The notes beneath the pieces were generated by a model, which was given only the letters and a program-made list of their open reading frames with translations, ran no database searches and had not been told where the DNA came from. A program made the position numbers and the translations under genes. From contig NZ_CP194902.1 in assembly GCF_051027545.1 (NCBI RefSeq), positions 1,736,001 through 1,800,000 of the forward strand: a stretch of 64,000 nucleotides of DNA. Direction: 5' to 3'. This DNA comes from Methylocaldum sp002005105. Lineage in GTDB: Bacteria > Pseudomonadota > Gammaproteobacteria > Methylococcales > Methylococcaceae. The first letter of the stretch is position 1. Each line of letters begins with the position of its first letter. Below are positions 56,545-64,000 of this stretch, in pieces.

Positions 56545-56657
56545 TAGGCCGATAGCCCAAAGCGCAAAAGCCGGCGCTGGCGAGACGGCGATCAAGCATT
56601 TGTTTTGCCTTTCTGTGCTGCGCGAAAGTTGGATACGGCGACCAAGACGCCAACGCA

Positions 56658-57404
56658 TCACCGCGGCATCAGCGCGAACACACCCCAGCCCAGGTATTCA
56701 CGCGTGTAAGCGGCGTAGCGCTCGGGTTCCGATGTCAGTTTGGCTCGAACATCTTTCGCGAACTCGTCGTCGGGGTTGGCTTCAAGCCATCGGCGCATGG
56801 TGAGCCATTTGGCCGCCTCGTATCTATCCCAGCCGTCTTGGTCAGCCAGAACCATTTCAACGACGTCGTAGCCAAGATGGCCGAAAGACGCGAGAAGTTC
56901 AGGAAGCATGAGAAAGTCGGAGATTGAGTTGGCAAGACACCCCTTGGCAACATCTTCCGTCGGCGGTAACTGCCGCCAGTAGGGTTCGCCGATGAGGATG
57001 ATCCCTCCGGTGCGCAAGCTCCGCGCCAGAAGCTCGATAGTGCCGACGACTCCCCCGGCGATCCAAGTGGCACCGACACAGGCTGCCACACCGACCTTCT
57101 CGTTGGAGACGTAGCCCGCAGCATCGCCATGGATGAACTTGACTTGATCGGCGACGCCGAGTTCTACGGCACGGAATTTCGCTTGCTCTGTGAACAACTG
57201 GCTCATGTCGATGCCGGTGCCGATGACGCCGTGATCGCGTGCCCAGGTGCACAGCATCTCCCCCGAACCGCTGCCGAGGTCGAGCACTCGGGTCCCCCTT
57301 TCCAGACGCAGCGCCGCGCCGAGAGTGGCAAGCTTTTCGGGTGTGAACGGGTTATGGATGCGGTGAGCACTTTCGGTGATGTTGAAGATGCGTGGAATAT
57401 CCAT
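56658..57404 (-). CDS. SAM-dependent methyltransferase (class I)
   Basis: 248 residues: RGTRVLDLGSGSGEMLCTWARDHGVIGTGIDMSQLFTEQAKFRAVELGVADQVKFIHGDAAGY (motifs I-III), GATWIAGGVVGTIELLARSLRTGGIILIGEPYWRQLP. The C-terminal part (DGWDRYEAAKWLTMRRWLEANPDDEFAKDVRAKLTSEPERYAAYTREYLGWGVFAL) occurs in small-molecule methyltransferases. Substrate unknown. A ~110-base tail separates it from the intron-bearing attC. Confidence 0.93.
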   Translation of the reverse strand: MDIPRIFNITESAHRIHNPFTPEKLATLGAALRLERGTRVLDLGSGSGEMLCTWARDHGVIGTGIDMSQLFTEQAKFRAVELGVADQVKFIHGDAAGYVSNEKVGVAACVGATWIAGGVVGTIELLARSLRTGGIILIGEPYWRQLPPTEDVAKGCLANSISDFLMLPELLASFGHLGYDVVEMVLADQDGWDRYEAAKWLTMRRWLEANPDDEFAKDVRAKLTSEPERYAAYTREYLGWGVFALMPR

Positions 57405-57445
57405 TGTGGAAAATTTCCTTACGAGTGTGAATAGATTCGGTCATG

Positions 57446-57532
57446 GCCTAACGATGAAGCTGGAGCGCGCCGCTGCCGCGGCCTGAAATGGGCGCAATGC
57501 TTACCGGCGTCGCTTCAAGCGCCTTGTTGGGC
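57446..57532 (-). repeat. attC site of the HNH cassette
   Basis: GCCTAAC (57446) and GTTGGGC (57526); GCTGGAGCGCGCCGCTGCCG and CGGCGTCGCTTCAAGC arms. Confidence 0.9.
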
Positions 57533-57539
57533 GATCTAT

Positions 57540-58217
57540 GGCCGAAAGCGCTCGAAGTCCACATCCGCATACCCATTGGGACGGTAAGTCACCGTCGTCG
57601 TGGTGTTATCACTTAACGCAACAAAGGCGTAGAATCAGGGTCAGGTCTTGCAAAGTCACATCATTCCCCATGCATGGATTCGTAGGCTTTCACCGCCCGA
57701 CTCACGGTGGCGTAGTGCACGCCAAATTCCCGGGCGATGGCTTTCATCGCATAATCGCCGGTGAGATAGGCCAGCGCCATGCCGGTGCGCGGATCGCCGG
57801 CATATTCCGTTCGATAATGCGCCAAGGGCTTCGCCAACGGCCGCCGTTGAATGTCCTCGCGCCTATCGCCACGGGACGTGATGTGGGGGGAGATGACAGA
57901 GCGGGGTGTGGGCGTGCAAGACCTGACCCCGGTGGCGGTGCAGGGCGAAGCGCAGTCTTGGCCCGCAGAGCAGCGGAGAGACGCTCCCACGAACGGTCAA
58001 AAGGTTGGGTGCGCTGGTTGTTACACAGAGAGCACAGTCGAGCACCGGATTTCAATAGGTTTACGTTTAGCCCTTTGACTGGAACGTTTCTTTGAGACGC
58101 GGCATGCCGATACAACGGGCGATTTTGAGAGACGTGACCAAAGATCGCGCTTAAGTCCGACTTTTTAATTGTGTGCTCGCCTGTGCGAGCTTCGTCACCA
58201 CAGACCCAGCACTTCAT
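57540..58217 (-). pseudogene. HNH-type cassette gene broken by a REP-transposase fragment
   Basis: The N-terminal part (CWVCGDEARTGEHTIKKSDL, ... ARLCSLCNNQRTQPFDRSWERLSAAL) has the paired CxxC and His pattern of HNH nucleases. At about 57929 the frame enters a foreign insert. After it, on the far side, the - strand reads AFVALSDN and YRPNGYADVDFERFRP before a stop next to the attC, the likely original C terminus. The gene is therefore interrupted within its cassette. Confidence 0.7.
57638..57929 (-). mobile_element. remnant of a REP-associated transposase region with 15-bp inverted ends
   Basis: GGGTCAGGTCTTGCA (57638-57652) and TGCAAGACCTGACCC (57915-57929) are perfect complements. Between them the - strand encodes HYRTEYAGDPRTGMALAYLTGDYAMKAIAREFGVHYATVSRAVKAYE, the C-terminal helix-turn-helix of REP-associated (IS200-like) transposases. 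The catalytic domain is missing. Confidence 0.8.
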
Positions 58218-58229
58218 CGGCGGTATGAA

Positions 58230-58289
58230 ACATAACGTCTGCGCTCAGGCGCGTGCGTCCCGCACGTCGCCTGCAGCGCGTTGTTGGGC
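58230..58289 (-). repeat. attC site of the HEPN-like cassette
   Basis: ACATAAC (58230) and GTTGGGC (58283); CAGGCGCGTGCGTCCCGCACGTCGCCTG stem. Confidence 0.88.
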
Positions 58290-58305
58290 ATTTGTCGTAC
58301 TTGGC

Positions 58306-58791
58306 TCAAGATTCCCCTTCCGCGAGCTTACCAATCTCCAGCCACATCTCCGCCGCAAGCGATTCCACCTCATCCGCAAACTCCTTCGCAGCAGCTAGAT
58401 CTATGATTCGACCGCCACGAGCAGTTGCTATGCAACGCTCGAGAGCAAAGTCCCCGGATGCTTCGTGGGCGAACACGTTTAGCATCACGGGGTTGTGCGC
58501 GATGTCGTTGCGTGTTTGCGCAAGGACTCGAGCACGCTTCAGCATGCGGATGAACTCCGCAATGCGCGCTGATTGCTTCTCGCGACCTTCCAACATTTCA
58601 ACGATCAGATCGACGCGAAGGGCGAAGCCTAGCCTTGATGATGTATCTGCGATCTTCTCGTTCGGCAGATGCGCCAGGCACTTGTAGGTGATGAGCTCGA
58701 GCTCACCAAAACCAACAATCGCTTTTCCGACAATGGCGTGCCATTCCCCCATCTCGCGAACGTGCTGCTCCAAGCTCATTGGCTTACCCAT
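58306..58791 (-). CDS. HEPN-like cassette protein
   Basis: 161 residues from the ATG at 58791. All-helical with ARVLAQTRNDIAHNPVML, whose RNDIAH fits the Rx4-6H signature of HEPN RNases. IVGFGELELITYKCLAHLP and GFALRVDLIVEMLEG precede it. HEPN proteins often act as toxins or antiviral RNases; no partner antitoxin is seen, so the role is open. Confidence 0.7.
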   Translation of the reverse strand: MGKPMSLEQHVREMGEWHAIVGKAIVGFGELELITYKCLAHLPNEKIADTSSRLGFALRVDLIVEMLEGREKQSARIAEFIRMLKRARVLAQTRNDIAHNPVMLNVFAHEASGDFALERCIATARGGRIIDLAAAKEFADEVESLAAEMWLEIGKLAEGES

Positions 58792-58799
58792 CGCTTCAT

Positions 58800-58896
58800 G
58801 CCCAACGCTCACGCTAACCCGCCGGCACCGCGCACGCGCGGTGCGAACCCAAAGGCGTTAGCCTTTGGGCGGTCGGTGTTGAGCGTGTTGTTAGGC
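58800..58896 (-). repeat. attC site of the first cassette
   Basis: GCCCAAC (58800) and GTTAGGC (58890); ACCCAAAGGCGTTAGCCTTTGGGCGG is a strong inner hairpin, CCGACC... pairs with the far arm. Confidence 0.92.
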
Positions 58897-58929
58897 GACT
58901 CCACTGACGTTGACGCGCTAGGCTTCACT

Positions 58930-59220
58930 CTAAAACAGCTCCCATTCTCCACCGGCGCCGTGATAGGTGTCAGCCGACAGTCGAAAGCGCTGCCCGCAGG
59001 CAGTACATCGGAAGTAGTGTTCGACATAGTCTGGCCAGGGCGCGACATCGCTAAGCTCACTGAACTCGCCGGATGGGCTGTGCGCCGGTTGCGTGATATC
59101 GACCAACGTTCCATCTGCCACATTGGCCCGCAACACCCGGATTGTTTTCGTCAGCTGAGCAGGCGAGAGAATCTCGTGGCGCACGGAGAGTTCTGCACAT
59201 TTTTGGCACTCCTCTTTCAT
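58930..59220 (-). CDS. first cassette: small zinc-finger-like protein
   Basis: 96 residues next to attI, so the best-expressed position if Pc is active. CQKCAEL near the N terminus and FRCTACGQRFRLSADTYHG near the C terminus look like a zinc ribbon. VEHYFRCTACGQRF resembles proteins that read Cys4 sites in small immunity or DUF families. No named family is assigned. Confidence 0.72.
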   Translation of the reverse strand: MKEECQKCAELSVRHEILSPAQLTKTIRVLRANVADGTLVDITQPAHSPSGEFSELSDVAPWPDYVEHYFRCTACGQRFRLSADTYHGAGGEWELF

Positions 59221-59228
59221 GTTCTAGC

Positions 59229-59300
59229 GCCTAACTTTGTATTAGACACCTACCCCAGGTGTATAACACCGGCAGTGAGGTGTATAACTCGGGATGTTCT
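59229..59300. promoter_or_regulatory. attI recombination site region
   Basis: GCCTAAC at 59229-59235 is the insertion core. AGGTGTATAAC is directly repeated at 59257-59267 and 59278-59288, a 21-base period, as expected for integrase-binding repeats of an attI. The integrase ATG follows at 59349, divergent from the cassettes, so Pc and the integrase promoter should lie between 59229 and 59348. Confidence 0.8.
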
Positions 59301-59348
59301 GTCCTAAACTTTTGTATTTTATAAACTAGTTTCATGTAGACAGGACTC

Positions 59349-60573
59349 ATGACTGAAGCAAATACACCGCCTGCCGCAGGTAGCCCGAAACTGCTGGATC
59401 AGGTGCGTGCCCGCGTCAGGGCCAAACACTACAGCATTCGTACGGAAACACAATATGTCCAGTGGATCGGGCGCTTTATTCTCTTTAACGGCAAACGCCA
59501 TCCCCGTGACATGGGTATCGTCGAGGTGGAAGCGTTTCTGACGCATCTCGCGGTGGAAAGCAAGGTGTCTGCCTCGACGCAAAATCAAGCTTTGGCGGCG
59601 CTCTTATTTCTCTATCGAGAGGTATTGCGCCTCGACTTGCCGGGACTGAAGGACGTAGTTCGGGCTAGAGCATTTTCATATCTACTGTACGGGCACTCGC
59701 GAGTAGGCCGGGAATCCCTTCCCAATCGCAAACGGCGATTGGAGCGCCGAAGCCCCCCTTCCCGACACCACGTCCCGGCCGAGTGTCTTCGTCGGCAAAG
59801 GATTGCCGACCTACGAATGCTTGAATCCATTCACCCGAGCCGAAGGCGCCAACGACGTCCACCAAGCCGGTTCTACCGTACGAGCGCGATGAAAACGCGC
59901 TAAGCGGCCGGCGCGGTTGCCGACGGTGCTGACCCGTTCCGAGGTTCAAGCGGTGCTCGCCCGGATGGATGGCGTTTACGGGCTGATGGCGCGCTTGCTC
60001 TATGGAACGGGTATGCGATTGATGGAATGCGTGCGCTTGCGGGTGAAGGATGTGGACTTCGAACGGCGTGAAATTCTCATCCGCGATGGCAAGGGAGCCA
60101 AGGATCGGGTGACCGTGTTGCCGGAGAGTTTAAGAGTGGCGTTGCAGGCTCACTTTGCGGAGCGCCGCAAGCTGTATGAGCAGGATTCGGCCGAGGGGAA
60201 ATCCGAGGTGTATCTTCCCGATGCCCTGGCGCGCAAGTATCCTCAAAGGCCGAAAGAGTGGGGCTGGCAGTATGTGTTTCCCTCCGGGAGCTGTTCGAGC
60301 GATCCGCGCAGCGGCCGCGAGCGGCGGCATCATGTGGATGAAAAGCTATTGCAGCGGGCCATGAAAAAAGCCGTCCAGGCTGCCAGAATAGCCAAGCCGG
60401 CGACGCCGCACACGTTGCGGCATAGTTTTGCCACGCACCTGATCGAAGGGGGCTACGATATCAGAACCGTTCAGGAACTGCTCGGACATAAGGACGTGAG
60501 CACCACCATGATTTATACCCATGTGCTGAATCGCGGCGGACAAGGCGTGGTCAGTCCGCTCGATCGGATGTGA
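59349..60573 (+). pseudogene. intI: integron integrase gene disrupted by a TA-flanked repeat
   Basis: Residues 1-106 (LLDQVRARVRAKHYSIRTETQYVQWIGRFILFNGKRHPRDMG...) are the N-terminal arm of IntI. At 59668 a 233-bp repeat interrupts the gene, and a TAA is made at the right junction (59901). Removing 59668-59902 restores VVRAKRPARLPTVLTRSEVQ and a 329-residue protein. It has the IntI-specific insert (ALARKYPQRPKEWGWQYVFPS), the tyrosine-recombinase residues in HTLRHSFATHL, LGHKDVSTTMIYTHV and a normal C terminus. As it stands no full-length integrase can be made, unless the repeat excises. Confidence 0.95.
59668..59900. mobile_element. 233-bp TA-flanked palindromic element inside intI
   Basis: Ends GAGCATTTTCAT and ATGAAAACGCGC, flanked by TA at 59666-59667 and 59901-59902, that is a TA target duplication as made by IS630/Tc1-type transposases. 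The interior has GGAATCCCTTCCC, CCCAATCGCAAACGG and GTCGGCAAAGGATTGCCGACC. Relatives lie at 29552, 32746 and 35856. Confidence 0.92.
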
Positions 60574-60593
60574 TCGCCATGATCGACTGCGGC

Positions 60594-62144
60594 TCACAAC
60601 AGCCACTCGATGGGCAAGGCCGACAGGAACCGGATGCCGGCGCGCAGCCAGAAGCTCGTGCCGGGTTCCGTGTCGTGCCGCACCCACTCCCCGGACCGGT
60701 GCTCGGTCCAGTACAACTGCCCATTGTTTGACAGGCGCACCTGGTATGAGTTGGCGGGAATGCGGCTGTCGAACGCCGTGGAGATATTCCTCGCCAGGGC
60801 CGGACTGTCGATGACGAAGCCCATTTCGGTGTTCAGCTTGGCCGAGCGCGGATCGAAATTGAACGAGCCGATGAAAACGCGCGAACCGTCCACCGAGAAG
60901 GTTTTCGCGTGCAGGCTCGACGCGGAGCTGCCGGAACTGCCCGGCAGTCCCGCGCGTCGGTTCGTTCGCGGCGACAAGCGCCGCAATTCATAGAGCGTAA
61001 TGCCCGCTTCGAGCAGCGGTTTGCGCCGCTTCGCATACCCGGCATGCACCGCTGCCACGTCGGTGGCTTCCAGCGAATTGGTCAGTATCGTGACGTTCAC
61101 GCCGCGTTCCGCCATGCCGACGAATGATTCGACACCCGCGGCGGTGGGCACGAAATAAGCCGATACGAGTTCGACATCTGTGGCCGGTTCGCCGATGATC
61201 TCATTCATCTGATGGGGCAAAAGCTCGTCCGACTCGGCCCGGCCGAGCGCCTTGGCGGGGTCGTCGCTGACCATGCGGGCGGGAGCCCACTCCAGTGCCA
61301 GGCGGCCTTCCGTCAGTTCGCGCACGAACGGCAATTGGCGTATCGCAGCCATGTAAGCCGCCGCGGCGGGGTCGCGCTCGACCAACGACGCCTGAGATGC
61401 GAGCTGCTCCAGCCGCGCGGGGTCGGCCGGCGGCAGCAACAGGCCGACGGGGTAGGACGAACCGCTCGCCCAGTAACGGTCGAAATCGTTCGACACGTCC
61501 TCGACGATAGGCCCCACCGCCATCACATCGAGATCCACGAACACCGTACCCTCGGCGGCGTCGAAGTACTCGTCCCCGACATTGCGGCCGCCGATGATCG
61601 TGGCTTGATTGTCCGCCGTGAACGACTTGTTGTGCATGCGCCGGTTCAGCCGGGAGAAGTCGGTCAGATACCCGATCAGGCGCGGTTTCCGGATCACGAA
61701 CGGGTTGAACAGCCGGACTTCGATGTTCGGATGAGCGTCCAGCGCGGCGAGCGTAGGATCGAGCCCGGCGGTGTTGTTGTCGTCGAGCAAGAGGCGCACG
61801 CGGACGCCGCGCTCGGCCGCGGCGTGCAGCGCCTCGAACAGCAAGGTGCCCGACCGGTCCTTGCGCCAGATGTAGTACTGGACGTCGAGCGAGCGCTCCG
61901 CGGCCCGCGCGAGCAGCATCCGCGCGGCGAACGCGTCGCGCGAATCCGGCAGCGGATAGAGGCCGGATTGTCCCGGATGCGCGGCGACCGCCGAGGAGAT
62001 CGCCCGCCCGAGCCGGGTGGTGTCGGTGTCGACCAGGGCGGTCGAAACGCTGCGGTTTTCCAGTAACGGCAAAGTGCTGTATCCCTCAAAAAGGCCTATG
62101 ACCAGGCCAAACGCCAGAATGAAAAAACCGATGCGCCTACTCAC
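60594..62144 (-). CDS. phospholipase D-family protein (cardiolipin-synthase-like)
   Basis: 516 residues from a GTG at 62144. An N-terminal membrane anchor (FFILAFGLVIGLFEGYSTLPLL) is followed by two HKD motifs: MHNKSFTADNQATIIGGRNVGDEYFD and LHAKTFSVDGSRVFIGSFNFDPRSA. Such proteins hydrolyse or transfer phosphatidyl groups in the envelope. The gene converges with intI, with 20 bases between their stops. Confidence 0.93.
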   Translation of the reverse strand: MSRRIGFFILAFGLVIGLFEGYSTLPLLENRSVSTALVDTDTTRLGRAISSAVAAHPGQSGLYPLPDSRDAFAARMLLARAAERSLDVQYYIWRKDRSGTLLFEALHAAAERGVRVRLLLDDNNTAGLDPTLAALDAHPNIEVRLFNPFVIRKPRLIGYLTDFSRLNRRMHNKSFTADNQATIIGGRNVGDEYFDAAEGTVFVDLDVMAVGPIVEDVSNDFDRYWASGSSYPVGLLLPPADPARLEQLASQASLVERDPAAAAYMAAIRQLPFVRELTEGRLALEWAPARMVSDDPAKALGRAESDELLPHQMNEIIGEPATDVELVSAYFVPTAAGVESFVGMAERGVNVTILTNSLEATDVAAVHAGYAKRRKPLLEAGITLYELRRLSPRTNRRAGLPGSSGSSASSLHAKTFSVDGSRVFIGSFNFDPRSAKLNTEMGFVIDSPALARNISTAFDSRIPANSYQVRLSNNGQLYWTEHRSGEWVRHDTEPGTSFWLRAGIRFLSALPIEWLL

Positions 62145-62355
62145 GCACGTTTTGCCCAGTTGCTATCCATGCCGCATCGCCCATTCGATGTGTCGCGTGC
62201 GCAATCAGCTTGCTCGACTCGCGAAGCCACAGCACCGAGCTCGCCACCGCGATGCAGCGCAGCCGGTCGCCCGCTCTCAAGGCCACGGTCGAAAACGCCT
62301 GCTGCAGAAGCCGATAGGGCACAGTCTCGGGTATCCGAACCGGCGCGGCGCTCAT
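62137..62355 (-). CDS. small protein between ftsH and the phospholipase gene
   Basis: 72 residues. Its ATG overlaps the ftsH stop (ATGA) and its stop overlaps the phospholipase start by 8 bases, which supports translation in a three-gene operon. The sequence (YRLLQQAFSTVALRAGDRLRCIAVASSVLWLRESSKLIAHATHRMG) has no recognised family. Confidence 0.55.
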   Translation of the reverse strand: MSAAPVRIPETVPYRLLQQAFSTVALRAGDRLRCIAVASSVLWLRESSKLIAHATHRMGDAAWIATGQNVRE

Positions 62356-64000
62356 TTTTCTCGCCCGGCCATCGCCAGGGGACGGGTCTCCAGCGGAGGC
62401 GCGGGCGGCAGTCCGGTGACCTCGAGGATTTCCTCCTCGCCCAGCGTCTCGCGCGCGAGCAAGGCGTCGACCAGGGCATCGAGCTCCTTGCGATGCGCCT
62501 TCAGGAGACTCTTCGCTTGTTCGTGGCTCTCGTTGATGATTCTTTGCACCTCGGCGTCGATGATGCGGGCGGTCTCCTCGCCGAAGGGCTTGGCGCCGAC
62601 ATAGCCTCCGCCGGCGCCGCTCAGGTAGGGATTCTCGCGGGGCGCGAGCTGCACCATCCCGAGCTTGTCGCTCATGCCCCAGCGGGTGACCATGTTGCGG
62701 GCGAGCTGGGTGGCCTGCTCGATGTCGTTCTCGGCGCCGGTGGTCCGGGTGCCGTACACGATCTCCTCGGCCGCGCGGCCGCCCAGCATGCCGACGATCT
62801 TGGCGCGGAGATACGCTTCCGGATAGTTGTAGCGGTCGGTCTGGGGCCGCTGATACGTCACCCCGAGCGCTTGTCCGCGCGGCACGATGGTGACCCGGTG
62901 CACCGGGTCGGCGCCGGGCATCACCAGGCCGAGGATGGCGTGTCCGCTCTCGTGATAGGCGATGCGCTCCCGGTCCTCGCGGGTCAGGAGGAGCGGACGC
63001 TCGGGGCCGAGCACGATTTTCTCCAGCGCGTCCAGAAAGTCCTTCTGGCGGACCGCGCTCTCTTCGCGCCGGGCCGCCAGCAGCGCCGCCTCGTTGACGA
63101 GGTTTTTGAGGTCCGCTCCCGAGAGTCCGGGCGTCGTGGCGGCCAGCTCGTCCAGGCGGACGTCGTCCGCGAGCGGAACCTCGCGGGTGTGAACCTTGAG
63201 GATCGCTTCGCGGCCGACCTTGTCCGGGAGGTTCACCACCACGCGCCGGTCGAAGCGTCCGGGCCGGAGCAGCGCCCGGTCGAGCACGTCGGGCTGGTTG
63301 GTCGCGGCCAGCACGATGACGCCTTCGCGGCCCGTGAAACCGTCCATCTCGGTGAGGATCTGCTGCAGCGTCTGCTCGTGTTCGCTGGCGGCCCCGATCG
63401 CCACCTGGCCGCGCGCGCGGCCTATCGCGTCGATCTCGTCGATGAAGATGATGGCCGGAGCGTGCTCGCGCGCCTGCTTGAACAGATCCCGCACGCGCGC
63501 AGCCCCCACGCCGACGATCATCTCCACGAACTCGGCCGCGCTCATCGAGAAGAACGGAACCTCAGCCTCCCCGGCGACCGCCTTCGCCAGCAAGGTCTTT
63601 CCGGTACCCGGCGCGCCGACCAGCAGCACGCCCTTCGGCGCGGTTCCGCCCAGGCGGGTGTATTTCTCGGGAGACTTCAGGAAATCCACGATCTCGACCA
63701 GTTCGTTCTCCGCCTCGTCGATGCCGGCCACATCGTCGAAGGTGACCCTGGCGCTCGCCTCCTGGTCGTAGCGGCGGGCCTTGCTCCGGCCGATGTTCAT
63801 GAGTCCGCCCATGCCGCCGCCCTGCTGCACGGCTCGCCGGTAAATCCAGACATAGAAAAGAATGATGAGGATCGCGGGGCCGAAGCCGAACAGAAGCGTG
63901 ATCCAGGGACTGCCTTCCCGGATCGGCACCGCGCTGATCTCGACCTTGTGCTCGATCAGGAACGCCTCCAGTCCGGGGTCCACGAACGCGGGCAGTTCGG
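62352..64000 (-). CDS. ftsH: FtsH-type ATP-dependent zinc metalloprotease, N terminus outside the window
   Basis: The frame is open to the window edge, upstream of the GTG at 63983, so the first part is missing. One membrane helix (WITLLFGFGPAILIILFYVWIYRR), then AAA+ motifs GAPGTGKT (Walker A), IIFIDEIDAIGR (Walker B), SRH-type RALLRPGRFDRRVVVNLPD, and the zinc site HESGHAILG. It degrades membrane and short-lived cytosolic proteins. Its partner genes here suggest envelope quality control rather than the common ftsH locus. Confidence 0.95.
   Translation of the reverse strand, partial: ELPAFVDPGLEAFLIEHKVEISAVPIREGSPWITLLFGFGPAILIILFYVWIYRRAVQQGGGMGGLMNIGRSKARRYDQEASARVTFDDVAGIDEAENELVEIVDFLKSPEKYTRLGGTAPKGVLLVGAPGTGKTLLAKAVAGEAEVPFFSMSAAEFVEMIVGVGAARVRDLFKQAREHAPAIIFIDEIDAIGRARGQVAIGAASEHEQTLQQILTEMDGFTGREGVIVLAATNQPDVLDRALLRPGRFDRRVVVNLPDKVGREAILKVHTREVPLADDVRLDELAATTPGLSGADLKNLVNEAALLAARREESAVRQKDFLDALEKIVLGPERPLLLTREDRERIAYHESGHAILGLVMPGADPVHRVTIVPRGQALGVTYQRPQTDRYNYPEAYLRAKIVGMLGGRAAEEIVYGTRTTGAENDIEQATQLARNMVTRWGMSDKLGMVQLAPRENPYLSGAGGGYVGAKPFGEETARIIDAEVQRIINESHEQAKSLLKAHRKELDALVDALLARETLGEEEILEVTGLPPAPPLETRPLAMAGREK

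Noticed and set aside
59290..59348. LexA box controlling intI
   Set aside because: No CTGT-N8-ACAG pattern of good quality is present upstream of the ATG.

Overview
The window (about 62% G+C by eye) looks like a gammaproteobacterial chromosome. Methylococcales-like methanotrophs are a plausible host because of the dispersed repeats, but this is only a guess; no rRNA or tRNA gene was recognised to fix the taxonomy.

Region 1 (1-24994, all + strand) is a nearly complete extracellular contractile injection system (eCIS), a headless phage-tail-like device. In order it holds sheath (cut by the window edge), tube, gp26-like baseplate protein, a conserved linker protein, DUF4255 cap protein, AAA+ ATPase, a small protein, two eCIS-core (DUF4157) proteins with different C-terminal domains, a Cys-containing small protein, CIS-tube protein, LysM protein, gpD-like hub, gpV-like spike, PAAR-like tip, gp25, two gpJ-type wedges, a tail-protein-I-like protein, a DUF6519 beta-helix protein and a small coiled-coil protein. 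Most junctions are 4-bp ATGA overlaps. The exceptions are filled by dispersed repeats.

Region 2 (25-31 kb) is an insertion graveyard. A DUF421 membrane gene is split by an IS66 element with a perfect 8-bp duplication. An IS630 element and an IS5-type element are nested at the edge of, and inside, a small TA-flanked repeat.

Region 3 (about 31.1-59.3 kb) is a chromosomal integron. Some 30 cassettes, nearly all on the - strand, are separated by recognisable attC sites. The attI region (59229-59300) and an integron integrase on the + strand lie at the right end. The cassettes include a class D beta-lactamase, an AAC(6')-like acetyltransferase translationally fused across an attC to a DUF4440 protein, VOC, GFA, DJ-1, LysE and GrpB proteins, methyltransferase, SRPBCC, HEPN-like and PD-(D/E)XK-like proteins, many membrane or secreted unknowns, and two self-regulated cassettes that carry their own divergent TetR or HxlR regulator. 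One attC is occupied by a group IIC-attC intron in the opposite orientation. The integrase gene is broken by a 233-bp TA-flanked repeat whose exact removal restores the frame, so the array may at present be frozen. Relatives of that repeat, an IS630-derived 99-bp MITE and a ~90-bp palindromic element that sits at the same position in four attC sites are scattered through the array. One palindromic copy contains a 145-bp insert made of five consecutive near-perfect hairpins.

Region 4 (60.6-64 kb, - strand) is a probable ftsH / small gene / phospholipase-D-like operon, cut by the window edge.
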